Shown: piece after piece, positions 54,419 through 60,671 of the stretch
Numbering within the stretch: the first letter of the stretch is position 1
Layout of the letters: each line of letters opens with the position of its first letter
Assembly (NCBI RefSeq): GCF_014642875.1
Contig: NZ_BMJC01000001.1
Location: forward strand, 167,335 to 231,334
Length of the DNA: 64,000 nucleotides
Reading direction: 5' to 3'
From: Puia dinghuensis
GTDB taxonomy: Bacteria > Bacteroidota > Bacteroidia > Chitinophagales > Chitinophagaceae
Notes under the pieces: model-generated
Seen by the model: the letters and a program-made list of their open reading frames with translations, nothing else
The model's database searches: none
What the model was told of the DNA's origin: nothing
Translations under genes and position numbers: made by a program

Positions 54419-54646
54419 ATGGCTGAAGTTAAGACCAAGAAGGAGACCATTGACGAGATAGTTAGGGAGGCAAAGAAGCTCGATAAATTGGAGCTTCAGA
54501 TCCTGCTTGCAAAGCTCAGGGTAAGGAAAATGCGCAAGGACGGCGTACGCCCCGCTGCTCGTCCCCGCAGAGGTGTAAAACCGCCCTCCATGGAAGAAAT
54601 CGACTTGTGGAAACACGAATCCCGGAAGGCCCATGCGGGTAAATAG
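54419..54646 (+). CDS. Putative antitoxin partner of PIN-family toxin
   Basis: The 75-residue, highly charged protein (MAEVKTKKETIDEIVREAKK) has a predicted N-terminal helix, a basic centre (KLRVRKMRKDGVRPAARPRR) and an acidic-aromatic tail (EEIDLWKHES). It is read from ATG 54419; an upstream GTG at 54413 is less likely. Its last 14 bases overlap the start of a PIN-domain toxin gene, the standard arrangement for an antitoxin that neutralises the toxin and represses its own promoter. I do not recognise a named antitoxin fold, so the assignment rests on gene order, size and charge. A -7 promoter box lies just upstream. Confidence 0.6.
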   Translation: MAEVKTKKETIDEIVREAKKLDKLELQILLAKLRVRKMRKDGVRPAARPRRGVKPPSMEEIDLWKHESRKAHAGK

Positions 54647-55061
54647 GTTTGTGCTTGACGCCAACATCTGGGTCAGCTACTTAATTACGGAAACCGAACA
54701 GAAATTAGTCGATATTATTGTTGATAATGATTTGACCATTTTTCGATGTGACGAGCTGCTTGTGGAAATTGCTCGCGTCTTAAACTATCCCCGGTTAAAG
54801 AAATACGAAGTTGATATTCCTTACGCACTAAAGGTGGTGAGAAAGGCCACTGCACCTTACGAACTTACTTATCCGATAAAGCGATATATCCCAACCGATA
54901 AAGATGACGACTATTTGATCGCGCTTGCACTTCAAACCTCAGCTGGTTTCATTACCTCTGGGGATAAAAATATCCTCTCGGAAAAGGCAACGCTGGAGAA
55001 GAAATTTAAGAAGTTGAAAATTCTTACCAAGGCGGAATTCGAGGCGATGTTTACAAAGTAA
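54633..55061 (+). CDS. PIN-domain toxin (COG1569 type)
   Basis: The 142-residue cytoplasmic protein has the PIN nuclease pattern: D9 in FVLDANIW, E45 in LLVEIARVL, D91-D93 in KDDDYLIALAL and D111 in SGDKNIL, which together would bind Mg ions. It begins within the preceding gene (14-bp overlap). It matches the putative toxin-antitoxin, PIN family, type of short proteins that cleave RNA. The length is normal and all acidic residues are present, so it should be active unless bound by the partner. It is the last gene before the tRNA-fragment/hairpin segment, so it may mark the accessory boundary of the chromosome region. Confidence 0.75.
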   Translation: MRVNRFVLDANIWVSYLITETEQKLVDIIVDNDLTIFRCDELLVEIARVLNYPRLKKYEVDIPYALKVVRKATAPYELTYPIKRYIPTDKDDDYLIALALQTSAGFITSGDKNILSEKATLEKKFKKLKILTKAEFEAMFTK

Positions 55062-55123
55062 GTATACCATATTCTTCCACTCAGATATACACGCTGGACG
55101 CGGCTTTTCGCGAAAATAAAAAT

Positions 55124-55154
55124 GGGACAAGTGACTTAGTTGTCAACTTGTCCC
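55124..55154 (-). terminator. Hairpin with T-rich tail on the minus strand
   Basis: GGGACAAGT (55124-55132) pairs with ACTTGTCCC (55146-55154), and inner bases GAC/GTC extend the stem. On the minus strand the stem is followed by ATTTTTATTTT, which gives the form of an intrinsic terminator. It lies 5 bp beyond the tRNA 3' fragment on that strand, as expected for a former tRNA transcription unit. Confidence 0.6.
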
Positions 55155-55158
55155 ATCA

Positions 55159-55180
55159 GGTGATCCCGCTGGGACTCGAA
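55159..55180 (-). other. tRNA 3'-end fragment, candidate attachment site
   Basis: The minus strand reads TTCGAGTCCC-AGCGGGATCACC, which has the T-loop (TTCGAGT), the 3' half of the T stem and an acceptor strand ending in ACC of a tRNA. The sequence just 5' of it does not supply the matching T-stem half, D arm or anticodon, so there is no complete tRNA. Short tRNA 3' duplications are the usual att sites left by tyrosine-recombinase elements; the downstream mobilization genes fit this. The partner att copy and an integrase are not in the window. Confidence 0.5.
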
Positions 55181-55198
55181 TTACGTTGAATATCTGAT

Positions 55199-55214
55199 TT
55201 TCAATCAATTGAAT
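55199..55214. promoter_or_regulatory. Third copy of the LacI-operator-like dyad
   Basis: The sequence TTTCAATCAATTGAAT matches the reverse complement of the dyad at 10514-10529 at 15 of 16 positions. It stands 19 bp from the tRNA fragment and 166 bp before the next gene, with no LacI gene nearby. It could be a functional remote operator or coincidence in AT-rich DNA. Confidence 0.3.
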
Positions 55215-55379
55215 ACGTATGGCGATTATGCCTGGGTACAAGGATAGGTACAGGCATGGTTTGTACTCGGTTGATGAGGGGATGCAAAGAACTGAGGTTG
55301 CAAACTTAGGTTATTTGTTTAAATTGTTGCATGGGCGTTGGACAACACCATGGATGCAAATTAAATTGGGACAATTTTT

Positions 55380-55736
55380 ATGATCAATCAAAAGGATAAA
55401 AAGAGGATAATTACTTATGGACCTTCGGATTTGAGAAATTTTGAAGTCTTGGCTTATGAATGGATTGACAATTTATGCTTTACAATCGATCCTGCGGAAT
55501 GCCTCGAAAACGCGGAAGAATATTTAGCAGTAGTACGTGAACTCTTTCTAACAGAAGGCTGGTATGGCGACGGAAATATTGAATTAATGTGGATACCGCC
55601 ATTTATGTTTGAGGGCCCCAGAACAGATCTATTTACACTCGGGGTAATCGTATGGCATGTAAAACAACGGGAAGATGGAATCTCTTGGATCTTGCATCCA
55701 AAAGGTATGTTCGAGAATTTGATCACAAACGAATGA
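55380..55736 (+). CDS. Hypothetical protein, unrecognised
   Basis: The 118-residue protein (MINQKDKKRIITYGPSDLRN) is acidic and rich in aromatics (MWIPPFMFEGPRTDLFTLG, VIVWHVKQREDGISWIL). There is no signal peptide, membrane helix or motif I recognise. It is AT-rich compared with the upstream operon. The size, single-domain mixed alpha/beta appearance and position in a row of orphan genes resemble immunity or orphan cargo proteins, but that is only a contextual impression. A second orphan gene follows 46 bp downstream. Confidence 0.6.
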   Translation: MINQKDKKRIITYGPSDLRNFEVLAYEWIDNLCFTIDPAECLENAEEYLAVVRELFLTEGWYGDGNIELMWIPPFMFEGPRTDLFTLGVIVWHVKQREDGISWILHPKGMFENLITNE

Positions 55737-55782
55737 TGTATTTAGTTAGCTTCAACCAACAATTACCCAACCCCAATCGTTT

Positions 55783-56169
55783 ATGGCTTATAAATTGACC
55801 AATCCGCCAAATGATCTAAGAGCAAGAGATTTATGGCTCCAGCACGCAGCAGGGTTCATAATATTTCAAGACATGAGAAAGTATGCCATCGACAGAATCC
55901 CTGCCAATACAGACGATAATACAAAGGAATTAATTACAAACGGAATCGATGACGCTGTGTATGGACTAATGATGATCCTCGACGGGGTTACAGGAGGATT
56001 GCAAAATGACCAATATGCTGTTTCTATGGAAAGCATTATTAAACTGAAGAGAAATGGGGAAACAATACAGGAAATCAATACCTTCGACGGCGATGGAATG
56101 TGTATGGGATTTCATGGCTGGAAGGAGAATGATTTCGGTGACAATGAACTGACCGAAAAAGAACCGTAG
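55783..56169 (+). CDS. Hypothetical protein, unrecognised
   Basis: The 128-residue protein (MAYKLTNPPNDLRARDLWLQ) is cytoplasmic in appearance, with a predicted helical first half (HAAGFIIFQDMRKYAIDRI, NGIDDAVYGLMMILDGVTGG) and a beta-rich second half with VSMESIIKLKRNGETIQEI and GDGMCMGFHGW. No known family is recognised. The pattern of helical core plus small sheet recalls small immunity or toxin-neutralising proteins found alone in accessory islands, but there is no toxin gene beside it. It is probably co-transcribed with the gene 46 bp upstream. Confidence 0.55.
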   Translation: MAYKLTNPPNDLRARDLWLQHAAGFIIFQDMRKYAIDRIPANTDDNTKELITNGIDDAVYGLMMILDGVTGGLQNDQYAVSMESIIKLKRNGETIQEINTFDGDGMCMGFHGWKENDFGDNELTEKEP

Positions 56170-56361
56170 CATTCGGGACCGGTGATGGTTTAATTTTGTT
56201 TAAATATTGGTACTTATAGTACTAATGTGGAGCTAAAATTAAACTAAATAACCCCCCGCTGTGGGCTATATTCGCAGTCAGGAGATAAATGGGGTTCGTA
56301 TGTTCGTAAAATTGGCTTGTGCATGAATCATGCACAAGCGAAAAAAATGAACAAACTAAAG

Positions 56362-56535
56362 TCAATGAGGTTTTCCAGAAAGTTTGGCAAGGTGAGAATA
56401 AGGAGAGGTCAACTTACCTGCTTCATCTAAAATGTCAGCGCGCACCAATGAGCGAAGGGCTTCCTCTTTTGAAACCTTTTCCTGGAGCTGTTTTTGGGCC
56501 AACTCGATCAATTTATTGAAGTCTTTTTTTAGCAT
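56362..56535 (-). CDS. Small hypothetical protein (57 aa)
   Basis: MLKKDFNKLIELAQKQLQEK begins a 57-residue, largely helical charged protein (ending LTSPYSHLAKLSGKPH). It reads cleanly from ATG 56535 to TGA 56362 on the minus strand and is the last gene of a three-gene cluster with 56618-56797 and 56804-57328. The first half has the look of a short coiled-coil or antitoxin-like helix-turn-helix (KVSKEEALRSLVRADILDEAG). It is too short for firm assignment. An antitoxin-like or adaptor role is speculation. Confidence 0.5.
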   Translation of the reverse strand: MLKKDFNKLIELAQKQLQEKVSKEEALRSLVRADILDEAGKLTSPYSHLAKLSGKPH

Positions 56536-56617
56536 GTAGATGCGCAGAAAGGATTCGGACTAAAACGGCTCAATGTCCTTTCGGACGAATTTCAATTTAA
56601 CCCGATGTAGTATCCGG

Positions 56618-56797
56618 CTACTTCTTGACCTTTTTTGCAGTACGACGGGCCTTTCGCTTTGGCCGGGGCGCTCTGGTTATTTTTCCTGTTGCTTTATAGT
56701 CCGCGATAATTTTGCTCATTATCCGGCGATCTTCGTCGGTTACCACATGGGGTTCAACTACGAAATCCACGCCTTTGGGTTCTCTGATGTATCCCAT
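56618..56797 (-). CDS. Small basic-tailed protein (59 aa)
   Basis: The protein MGYIREPKGVDFVVEPHVVT is 59 residues and ends in a strongly basic tail (PRPKRKARRTAKKVKK). The first two thirds (TDEDRRIMSKIIADYK) are a common Bacteroidota small-protein type that I have seen next to genes like the one upstream. The tail suggests nucleic-acid binding. It begins 6 bp after the stop of the 174-aa gene, so the two are co-transcribed and may be functional partners. Function unknown. Confidence 0.6.
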   Translation of the reverse strand: MGYIREPKGVDFVVEPHVVTDEDRRIMSKIIADYKATGKITRAPRPKRKARRTAKKVKK

Positions 56798-56803
56798 AAT
56801 ATC

Positions 56804-57328
56804 TCAATTTTTAAAATATCTGTTAATCAATTTTGCAGCTGCGTCCGCGTAAATGACCATGCGATGCCCTCCGACATGTACGGCCTGCAACGTTTTTTCA
56901 TAGTGGGCAATTAACCGGGTCTTTGAGAAAAAGGATAGAAAGCCTTCATATCCTTTCTCCAACGATTCTTTGCAAGCAAAAGCTACCAGATTGCCTGGGA
57001 CGCCTTCATATAGTTTCGGTTTGCCGAAATTGAAGGGGGCGCTTTCGATCAAGTGCATAAAAAAATGGTCGCCATAATCGCTTATACTTATAAGCCCTTG
57101 TATGATGTTCGGATTGCCTTCAATGGTCAACTTATACGTTGCTCTGTCAGTCAATTTGGCCTCAGATTTCCAATCAAATTTCCACCCGGCTTTCTTGGTA
57201 ACGCTTTTGAGATCGGCTTTTGTTACTGGCAACACTTCCGTTGGAAAACTATCTCCGGAGATCGTGTTTGTAATGCTGTTCGTAAGCCTATCTACCTCAA
57301 TATCAATATAATATTTTGATTCTTTCAC
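56804..57328 (-). CDS. Hypothetical protein with GNAT-like C-terminal half
   Basis: The 174-residue protein starts MKESKYYIDIEVDRLTNSIT. The N-terminal half has short strands (ATYKLTIEGNPNIIQGLISI) and the C-terminal half contains YEGVPGNLVAFACKESLEKG and ALVGGHRM-like VHVGGHRMVIYADAAAKLINRY, which resembles the acetyl-CoA-binding end of N-acetyltransferases. The acetyl-CoA loop is not clear enough to be sure of activity. It heads a minus-strand cluster with two small proteins, 6 bp from the first. Such clusters occur in Bacteroidota accessory regions; the biological role, possibly toxin-like acetyl transfer, is not established. Confidence 0.55.
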   Translation of the reverse strand: MKESKYYIDIEVDRLTNSITNTISGDSFPTEVLPVTKADLKSVTKKAGWKFDWKSEAKLTDRATYKLTIEGNPNIIQGLISISDYGDHFFMHLIESAPFNFGKPKLYEGVPGNLVAFACKESLEKGYEGFLSFFSKTRLIAHYEKTLQAVHVGGHRMVIYADAAAKLINRYFKN

Positions 57329-57402
57329 CTACGCGAATTTACTAAATATCTTCTCATTATTCGAAATAAAATGGCTTTTCTAGTATCTGGGAAACATGCT
57401 AA

Positions 57403-58614
57403 TTAGTGCTTATGACGATGTCCTAAATGCTGATCCTGCCCAAATTGATCGGGGACAGCCGGCTGAGTGTGGAGGACGGCGGAAAGGACCTGGGGGACAT
57501 TGGCGCTGAAGCCGGTGTCCTGGTGCAGTTTCTCCTGCTGGCGCTTCTGTTTGGCGGGCCGCTGGCGGCTGGCGATGGCTGCATTGAAAGCGGCGGTTGT
57601 GTACTGCTGACCCAGGTGTATGCCAGTGACGGCTGTACGCGTTTGGTGATCGATGAATATCTGATCATGCGGGTTTCGGCCATTGGTCGGCGGGCGGACG
57701 ATCTCAATGCCGTCGCGTTGTAACCGGGAAACCAGCGAGGGTAAGCTCGGGTGCTCCTGATCCAGCGTCCAATCGAGGCGGGATTTGATGGTGACGCAAT
57801 GTTTTTCCCGTTGGCTCCAGCTTTCTGCATACTTCTTATCCAGCTTGCTTTGGGTAGGCCTGCAGGGCAGCTGGGAGGCCATGATCGGCGGGCTGAACCG
57901 GTTGCCATGGTCATCCAGGGCCACATAATAGAGGCCGTTGTATCGCCGGGTTTTGCTGCCGGGGCCACCGGTTTCGGCCGTTACATTGTACCCGCGAAGG
58001 ATAGCGTTGTATTCGGCCAGATCGGTGAAATGATAGTGCTTCATGACGGTGGCAACGACGCGGTTTACGGCCTCGGAAACCGGCTCGGACGAGGCCGGAT
58101 CGAGCCTTTGGGTTGACTCAGGGATAGGGGCATTCGTGTTTTGCCGGCGCCGGGAAGGGATCAGACTGAACTCTGCTTCGATGGCCTTACAGGTCGGTTT
58201 GGATAGGTCGACGCCCATCCGGTGGGTATTGACGCGGCTGCCGTCGGGCCGGATCAGCGACGAGACAATATGAATATGGGGATGGTTGGCATCGTGATGA
58301 CGGTAGACCAGGTAGGGTTGATTTTCCATTTTAAGGCCCTGCATATAGCGGTCGGCAATGTCGGCCAGCTCCTTATTGAAGAGCGTTTCTTTGGGCGAAA
58401 AGTTCAGCGTGGCGTGAAACATTTTCACTTGTGAACGGCCGTTCAACTCGTTAAGCCGCTGGAACCGGCGGAGCTTATCATCGTACGTCAGGCGCTCTTT
58501 GCTCTGCAAAAAATTGCCTGTATGGATGCATTCGGCCTTGCCTTGTGCTACTTTTTCTTCGTTGTAGGCAAGGGGTTTGGCGATGCTTCTAACGGTATTG
58601 ATTCGCGCGACCAT
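57403..58614 (-). CDS. mobA: MobA-like relaxase (conjugative mobilization nuclease)
   Basis: The frame continues to 58701, but the ATG at 58614 begins the domain properly (MVARINTVRSIAKPLAYNEEK); 403 aa result. The N-terminal relaxase fold has tyrosine candidates Y17 and Y44, FHATLNFS with H67 and the metal-binding triad NHPHIHIVSS (H111, H113, H115). The C-terminal half is basic and Gln-rich, typical of Bacteroidota MobA proteins (PF03432 type). It nicks DNA at oriT and pilots it through a conjugation channel. It overlaps MobC by 67 bp (58548-58614), so translation is coupled. It marks the region as part of a mobilizable element. The oriT should lie nearby upstream of mobC. Confidence 0.85.
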   Translation of the reverse strand: MVARINTVRSIAKPLAYNEEKVAQGKAECIHTGNFLQSKERLTYDDKLRRFQRLNELNGRSQVKMFHATLNFSPKETLFNKELADIADRYMQGLKMENQPYLVYRHHDANHPHIHIVSSLIRPDGSRVNTHRMGVDLSKPTCKAIEAEFSLIPSRRRQNTNAPIPESTQRLDPASSEPVSEAVNRVVATVMKHYHFTDLAEYNAILRGYNVTAETGGPGSKTRRYNGLYYVALDDHGNRFSPPIMASQLPCRPTQSKLDKKYAESWSQREKHCVTIKSRLDWTLDQEHPSLPSLVSRLQRDGIEIVRPPTNGRNPHDQIFIDHQTRTAVTGIHLGQQYTTAAFNAAIASRQRPAKQKRQQEKLHQDTGFSANVPQVLSAVLHTQPAVPDQFGQDQHLGHRHKH

Positions 58615-58991
58615 AGTTCGTAAGCTTTTTCGATTGTGGTGGAAATGGTGTCGATCTGCTTGTTCAGGCGGGTCTTGTCCTTTTCGTTGACGAGGATCCA
58701 TTGCTGGAGATCGGGCAGATGCCGGAGGGTACGGAGGTGACGGACAACCTGGTCAAAATTGCCGCTGATAGCCTTGAGTTCGGCCTTCAGCTGCAGCATG
58801 CCCTTCTCGAAATCGTCCAGGGATTGGTTGTGGTAGTGTAGGACTTTGGGTTCGCTTAGCAGGGCCTTTCGCGCATATTCGCTGGGATTTTTGGAGGCGG
58901 ATTTGCGTTGAAGGGCTTCGACGGCCTGGTGTTCTTCTTCAGTCATGCGGATTTTTAGCCATTTGGTTCGCTTCGTGTTTGTCTTGTCCAT
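58548..58991 (-). CDS. mobC: MobC-like relaxosome protein
   Basis: The 147-residue protein has the ribbon-helix-helix/MobC character: WLKIRMTEEEHQAVEALQRK, PSEYARKALLSEP and a later helical part NFDQVVRHLRTLRHLPDLQQ with a basic C-terminus (PLPTTKKK). MobC proteins bind oriT and help the relaxase open the strand. It overlaps the 5' end of mobA by 67 bp. Together with the relaxase this is the minimal mobilization module; no coupling protein or type IV secretion genes are present in the window, so the element is likely mobilizable rather than self-transmissible. Confidence 0.8.
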   Translation of the reverse strand: MDKTNTKRTKWLKIRMTEEEHQAVEALQRKSASKNPSEYARKALLSEPKVLHYHNQSLDDFEKGMLQLKAELKAISGNFDQVVRHLRTLRHLPDLQQWILVNEKDKTRLNKQIDTISTTIEKAYELWSRESIPLEASPNPLPTTKKK

Positions 58992-59149
58992 ACTGATATT
59001 CTTTTATCGATCGTTAAAAATTGCGGGTTGAGGCCATCAGCCGGCGGGCCGTGCCGCATTCCGCGTGGTACATTCAGACACCTTGCTGAGCTTCGAGGGT
59101 AAGGACATTTTTACGCGATTCCAAGGGTGCCGGACAGAGAAGGGTATTT

Positions 59150-59605
59150 TCATGCTTGTTTACGGGATATTCGATGGGTGAGGCCGCCAATTGTTAGAAT
59201 AGGGTAATTCTGACGTTCAGGGCTACAGTATCCGGTAGAATGGAACCCTGGCGTCCTGGGCAGACAATGAACGGCGGATGATGGGAGGTTGGCGGGATGA
59301 GAAAATGGAAGGGGGAAAGCGGGATTGTCGCGGGGTAACCTTCGCTTCTGAGGCGTCGGTTCGTGCCAGGTCGGGAAGGCTATTTCGACGGCGGTCACAA
59401 GGTTTGCATTAGCCGATGGGGTAGGGTAGGCCGGTTGGGGAAAGGTCCTTTGGATGTTCCTTAACGTCTCGGCGAAACCGAAATGTGGCACATGCTGGCT
59501 GCAAGAAATAATTGGGGAGGCCGTTCTTTTCGGCGGAATGCCGATGGCATTGAGGCGGTCAAGCTGATCAATAGGATTGACCTTGCCAATAGAGAGATGT
59601 TCCAT
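59150..59605 (-). CDS. Possible coding region, low support
   Basis: A 151-codon minus-strand frame starts MEHLSIGKVNPIDQLDRLNA, which looks protein-like for its first 30 residues, then becomes Pro/Ser/Thr-rich with low-complexity composition (PTPSANANLVTAVE, PQKRRLPRDNPAFPLP). I do not recognise it. The stretch 58992-59686 between MobC and the primase fragment has no better candidate. It could be the real start of a decayed gene whose end is out of frame, or non-coding oriT-proximal DNA. Confidence 0.25.
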   Translation of the reverse strand: MEHLSIGKVNPIDQLDRLNAIGIPPKRTASPIISCSQHVPHFGFAETLRNIQRTFPQPAYPTPSANANLVTAVEIAFPTWHEPTPQKRRLPRDNPAFPLPFSHPANLPSSAVHCLPRTPGFHSTGYCSPERQNYPILTIGGLTHRISRKQA

Positions 59606-59670
59606 ACTTCACAATTTCACAATCACACGGTAAAGATAGGACGATAAAATGTAATTTCCATCTTCTGAGG

Positions 59671-59686
59671 TGTGATCTTTGTCACA
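59671..59686. promoter_or_regulatory. CRP/FNR-like dyad
   Basis: TGTGA-TCTTTG-TCACA is an exact TGTGA-N6-TCACA dyad, the classical CRP/FNR-family operator form. It lies just downstream of the primase-like fragment (its stop is at 59687) and about 65 bp upstream of the possible gene ending at 59605 on the minus strand. It may instead be a short hairpin. Confidence 0.3.
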
Positions 59687-60019
59687 TTACCAGATGGCGC
59701 CGGACCGGGAACCGCATGTGGTCATGAGCAGATCGATGCGGTAGAGCACGATGTTTCGGAGAATTTTCGACCGGGTTTCCTTGAATATTGCACACGCGAG
59801 ATCCAGCACACCGCCTTTGAGTCTGCCGTGACTCAACCGGAATTTATTCGTTTGCTTATCGACATAAAGCCGGCCTGCCTCATTGAAGGGCGAGTTAAAG
59901 ATGGCTATTCCCTGACGCTCAACAATCCCGCCGGGGTATCCTAAAATATCCATATAGGTCTTGACGCAAAGGTTGTTGACCATCGCCGCCTGTTCTTTCA
60001 TCGTCGGTTGCTTTTTCAT
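59687..60019 (-). CDS. Degenerate CHC2/primase-like fragment
   Basis: Starting at the internal ATG 60019 (MKKQPTMKEQAAMVNNLCVK) this gives 110 residues. The middle region YPGGIVERQGIAIFNSPFNE, then ETNKFRL-like DKQTNKFRLSHGRLKGGVLDLACAI, follows the pattern of the N-terminal zinc-finger (CHC2-like) domain of mobile-element DNA primases. The usual Cys/His ligands are absent, and the protein stops where the Toprim domain should follow. It is probably a remnant or a short relative. It lies between MobC and the structured region, consistent with element replication genes. Confidence in function is low. Confidence 0.4.
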   Translation of the reverse strand: MKKQPTMKEQAAMVNNLCVKTYMDILGYPGGIVERQGIAIFNSPFNEAGRLYVDKQTNKFRLSHGRLKGGVLDLACAIFKETRSKILRNIVLYRIDLLMTTCGSRSGAIW

Positions 60020-60347
60020 GATCTTCTTTTTTGAGGGGATTGAAAAATTAAACCGATGGCTCCGGCGGGATGGCTGGCCGAATGCCAAGGAGGATCGGAA
60101 TAAATGCTGCGGGCGATATGGATGACTGTCCGATGCTGCTGAAGCGGACCCCGATGACCAGGATTTGTACTGCGCCGTTTTATGCCGAAGTTCCTTGGCG
60201 AGGCCGGACAGGAGCCGAACTTTGCGGGGTATTTTTCAATCCTTCCAGGCGAAAGGAACGGGCTGAAATAGGTCTTACGGCAAAACATTCTGGCACCGGC
60301 AACTGAAAAGATGTTGAGGCCGGCAATGCGCATAAGTAGCGTGGGGG

Positions 60348-60442
60348 GTGCAGCGACCGAGCCCCGGTTCGCACGAGCGAAGTGAGGAACATTTGCGGAG
60401 CGCAGCGGAGCAAATGTGCGAATGCGGGATCGGTGGCTGCAC
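60348..60442. repeat. 95-nt nested hairpin
   Basis: Nested arms pair in order: GTGCAGC (60348) with GCTGCAC (60436), ACCGA with TCGGT, CCC with GGG, TTCGCA with TGCGAA, and CATTTGC with GCAAATG. The internal bulge holds GAGCGAAGTGAG and the apical loop holds GCGCAGC. The regular nesting over 95 nt is unlikely by chance and suggests a structured RNA or single-stranded DNA element. Confidence 0.55.
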
Positions 60443-60621
60443 TCGGGCCCTAGTGTCTTCTGGCTTGTTGGCGCAGGAGGGCTGCGGCGTAGCCCAGCAC
60501 CAGCGGACCGACCTGGGCCGTAGCGGCCTGAGCCGGCGAAGGCTGCGGAGGCTGGGAGGGGAGCGAGAGTGCGGGCGAGTAAGCAGCTCTCCGGCGCCAC
60601 CCTTCGGGGAAAGTTAAATCA

Positions 60622-60671
60622 CCCGTGAGGACAAGATGCTGCAATCTTTCCTTGCATCTTGTCCTCACGGG
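60622..60671. repeat. 18-bp perfect inverted repeat
   Basis: The 18-nt arms starting CCCGTGAGGACAAG (60622-60639) and ending CTCACGGG (60654-60671) are perfectly complementary and separated by 14 nt. It is the strongest simple hairpin in the window. It has no T-tract, so it is not a typical terminator; an origin of transfer, replication or recombination site is possible. Confidence 0.6.

Larger units (their letters stand above)
55062..55379. other. Non-coding junction between PIN toxin and mobile-element genes
   Basis: No gene is seen here. The segment holds a terminator-like hairpin (55124-55154), a 22-bp tRNA 3' end fragment (55159-55180), an operator-like dyad (55199-55214) and a possible promoter for the next gene (TTG at 55338, TAAATTGG at 55362, 21-bp spacer). 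The concentration of these elements suggests a boundary of inserted DNA. Confidence 0.6.

Noticed and set aside
55159-55245. Complete tRNA gene on the minus strand
   Set aside because: Only the T-loop and acceptor end match; the 5' T-stem, anticodon and D arms cannot be formed from the upstream bases.
56319-56519. 66-codon + strand frame
   Set aside because: It lies opposite the clear small minus-strand gene at 56362-56535 and has no start context or protein-like pattern.
60016-60600. Long minus-strand open frame (194 codons) in the GC-rich region
   Set aside because: It runs through the nested hairpin and GCGNAGC repeats, is Pro/Arg/Ala-rich with no recognisable fold, and competes with open frames on both strands, which is expected from stop-poor GC-rich DNA.
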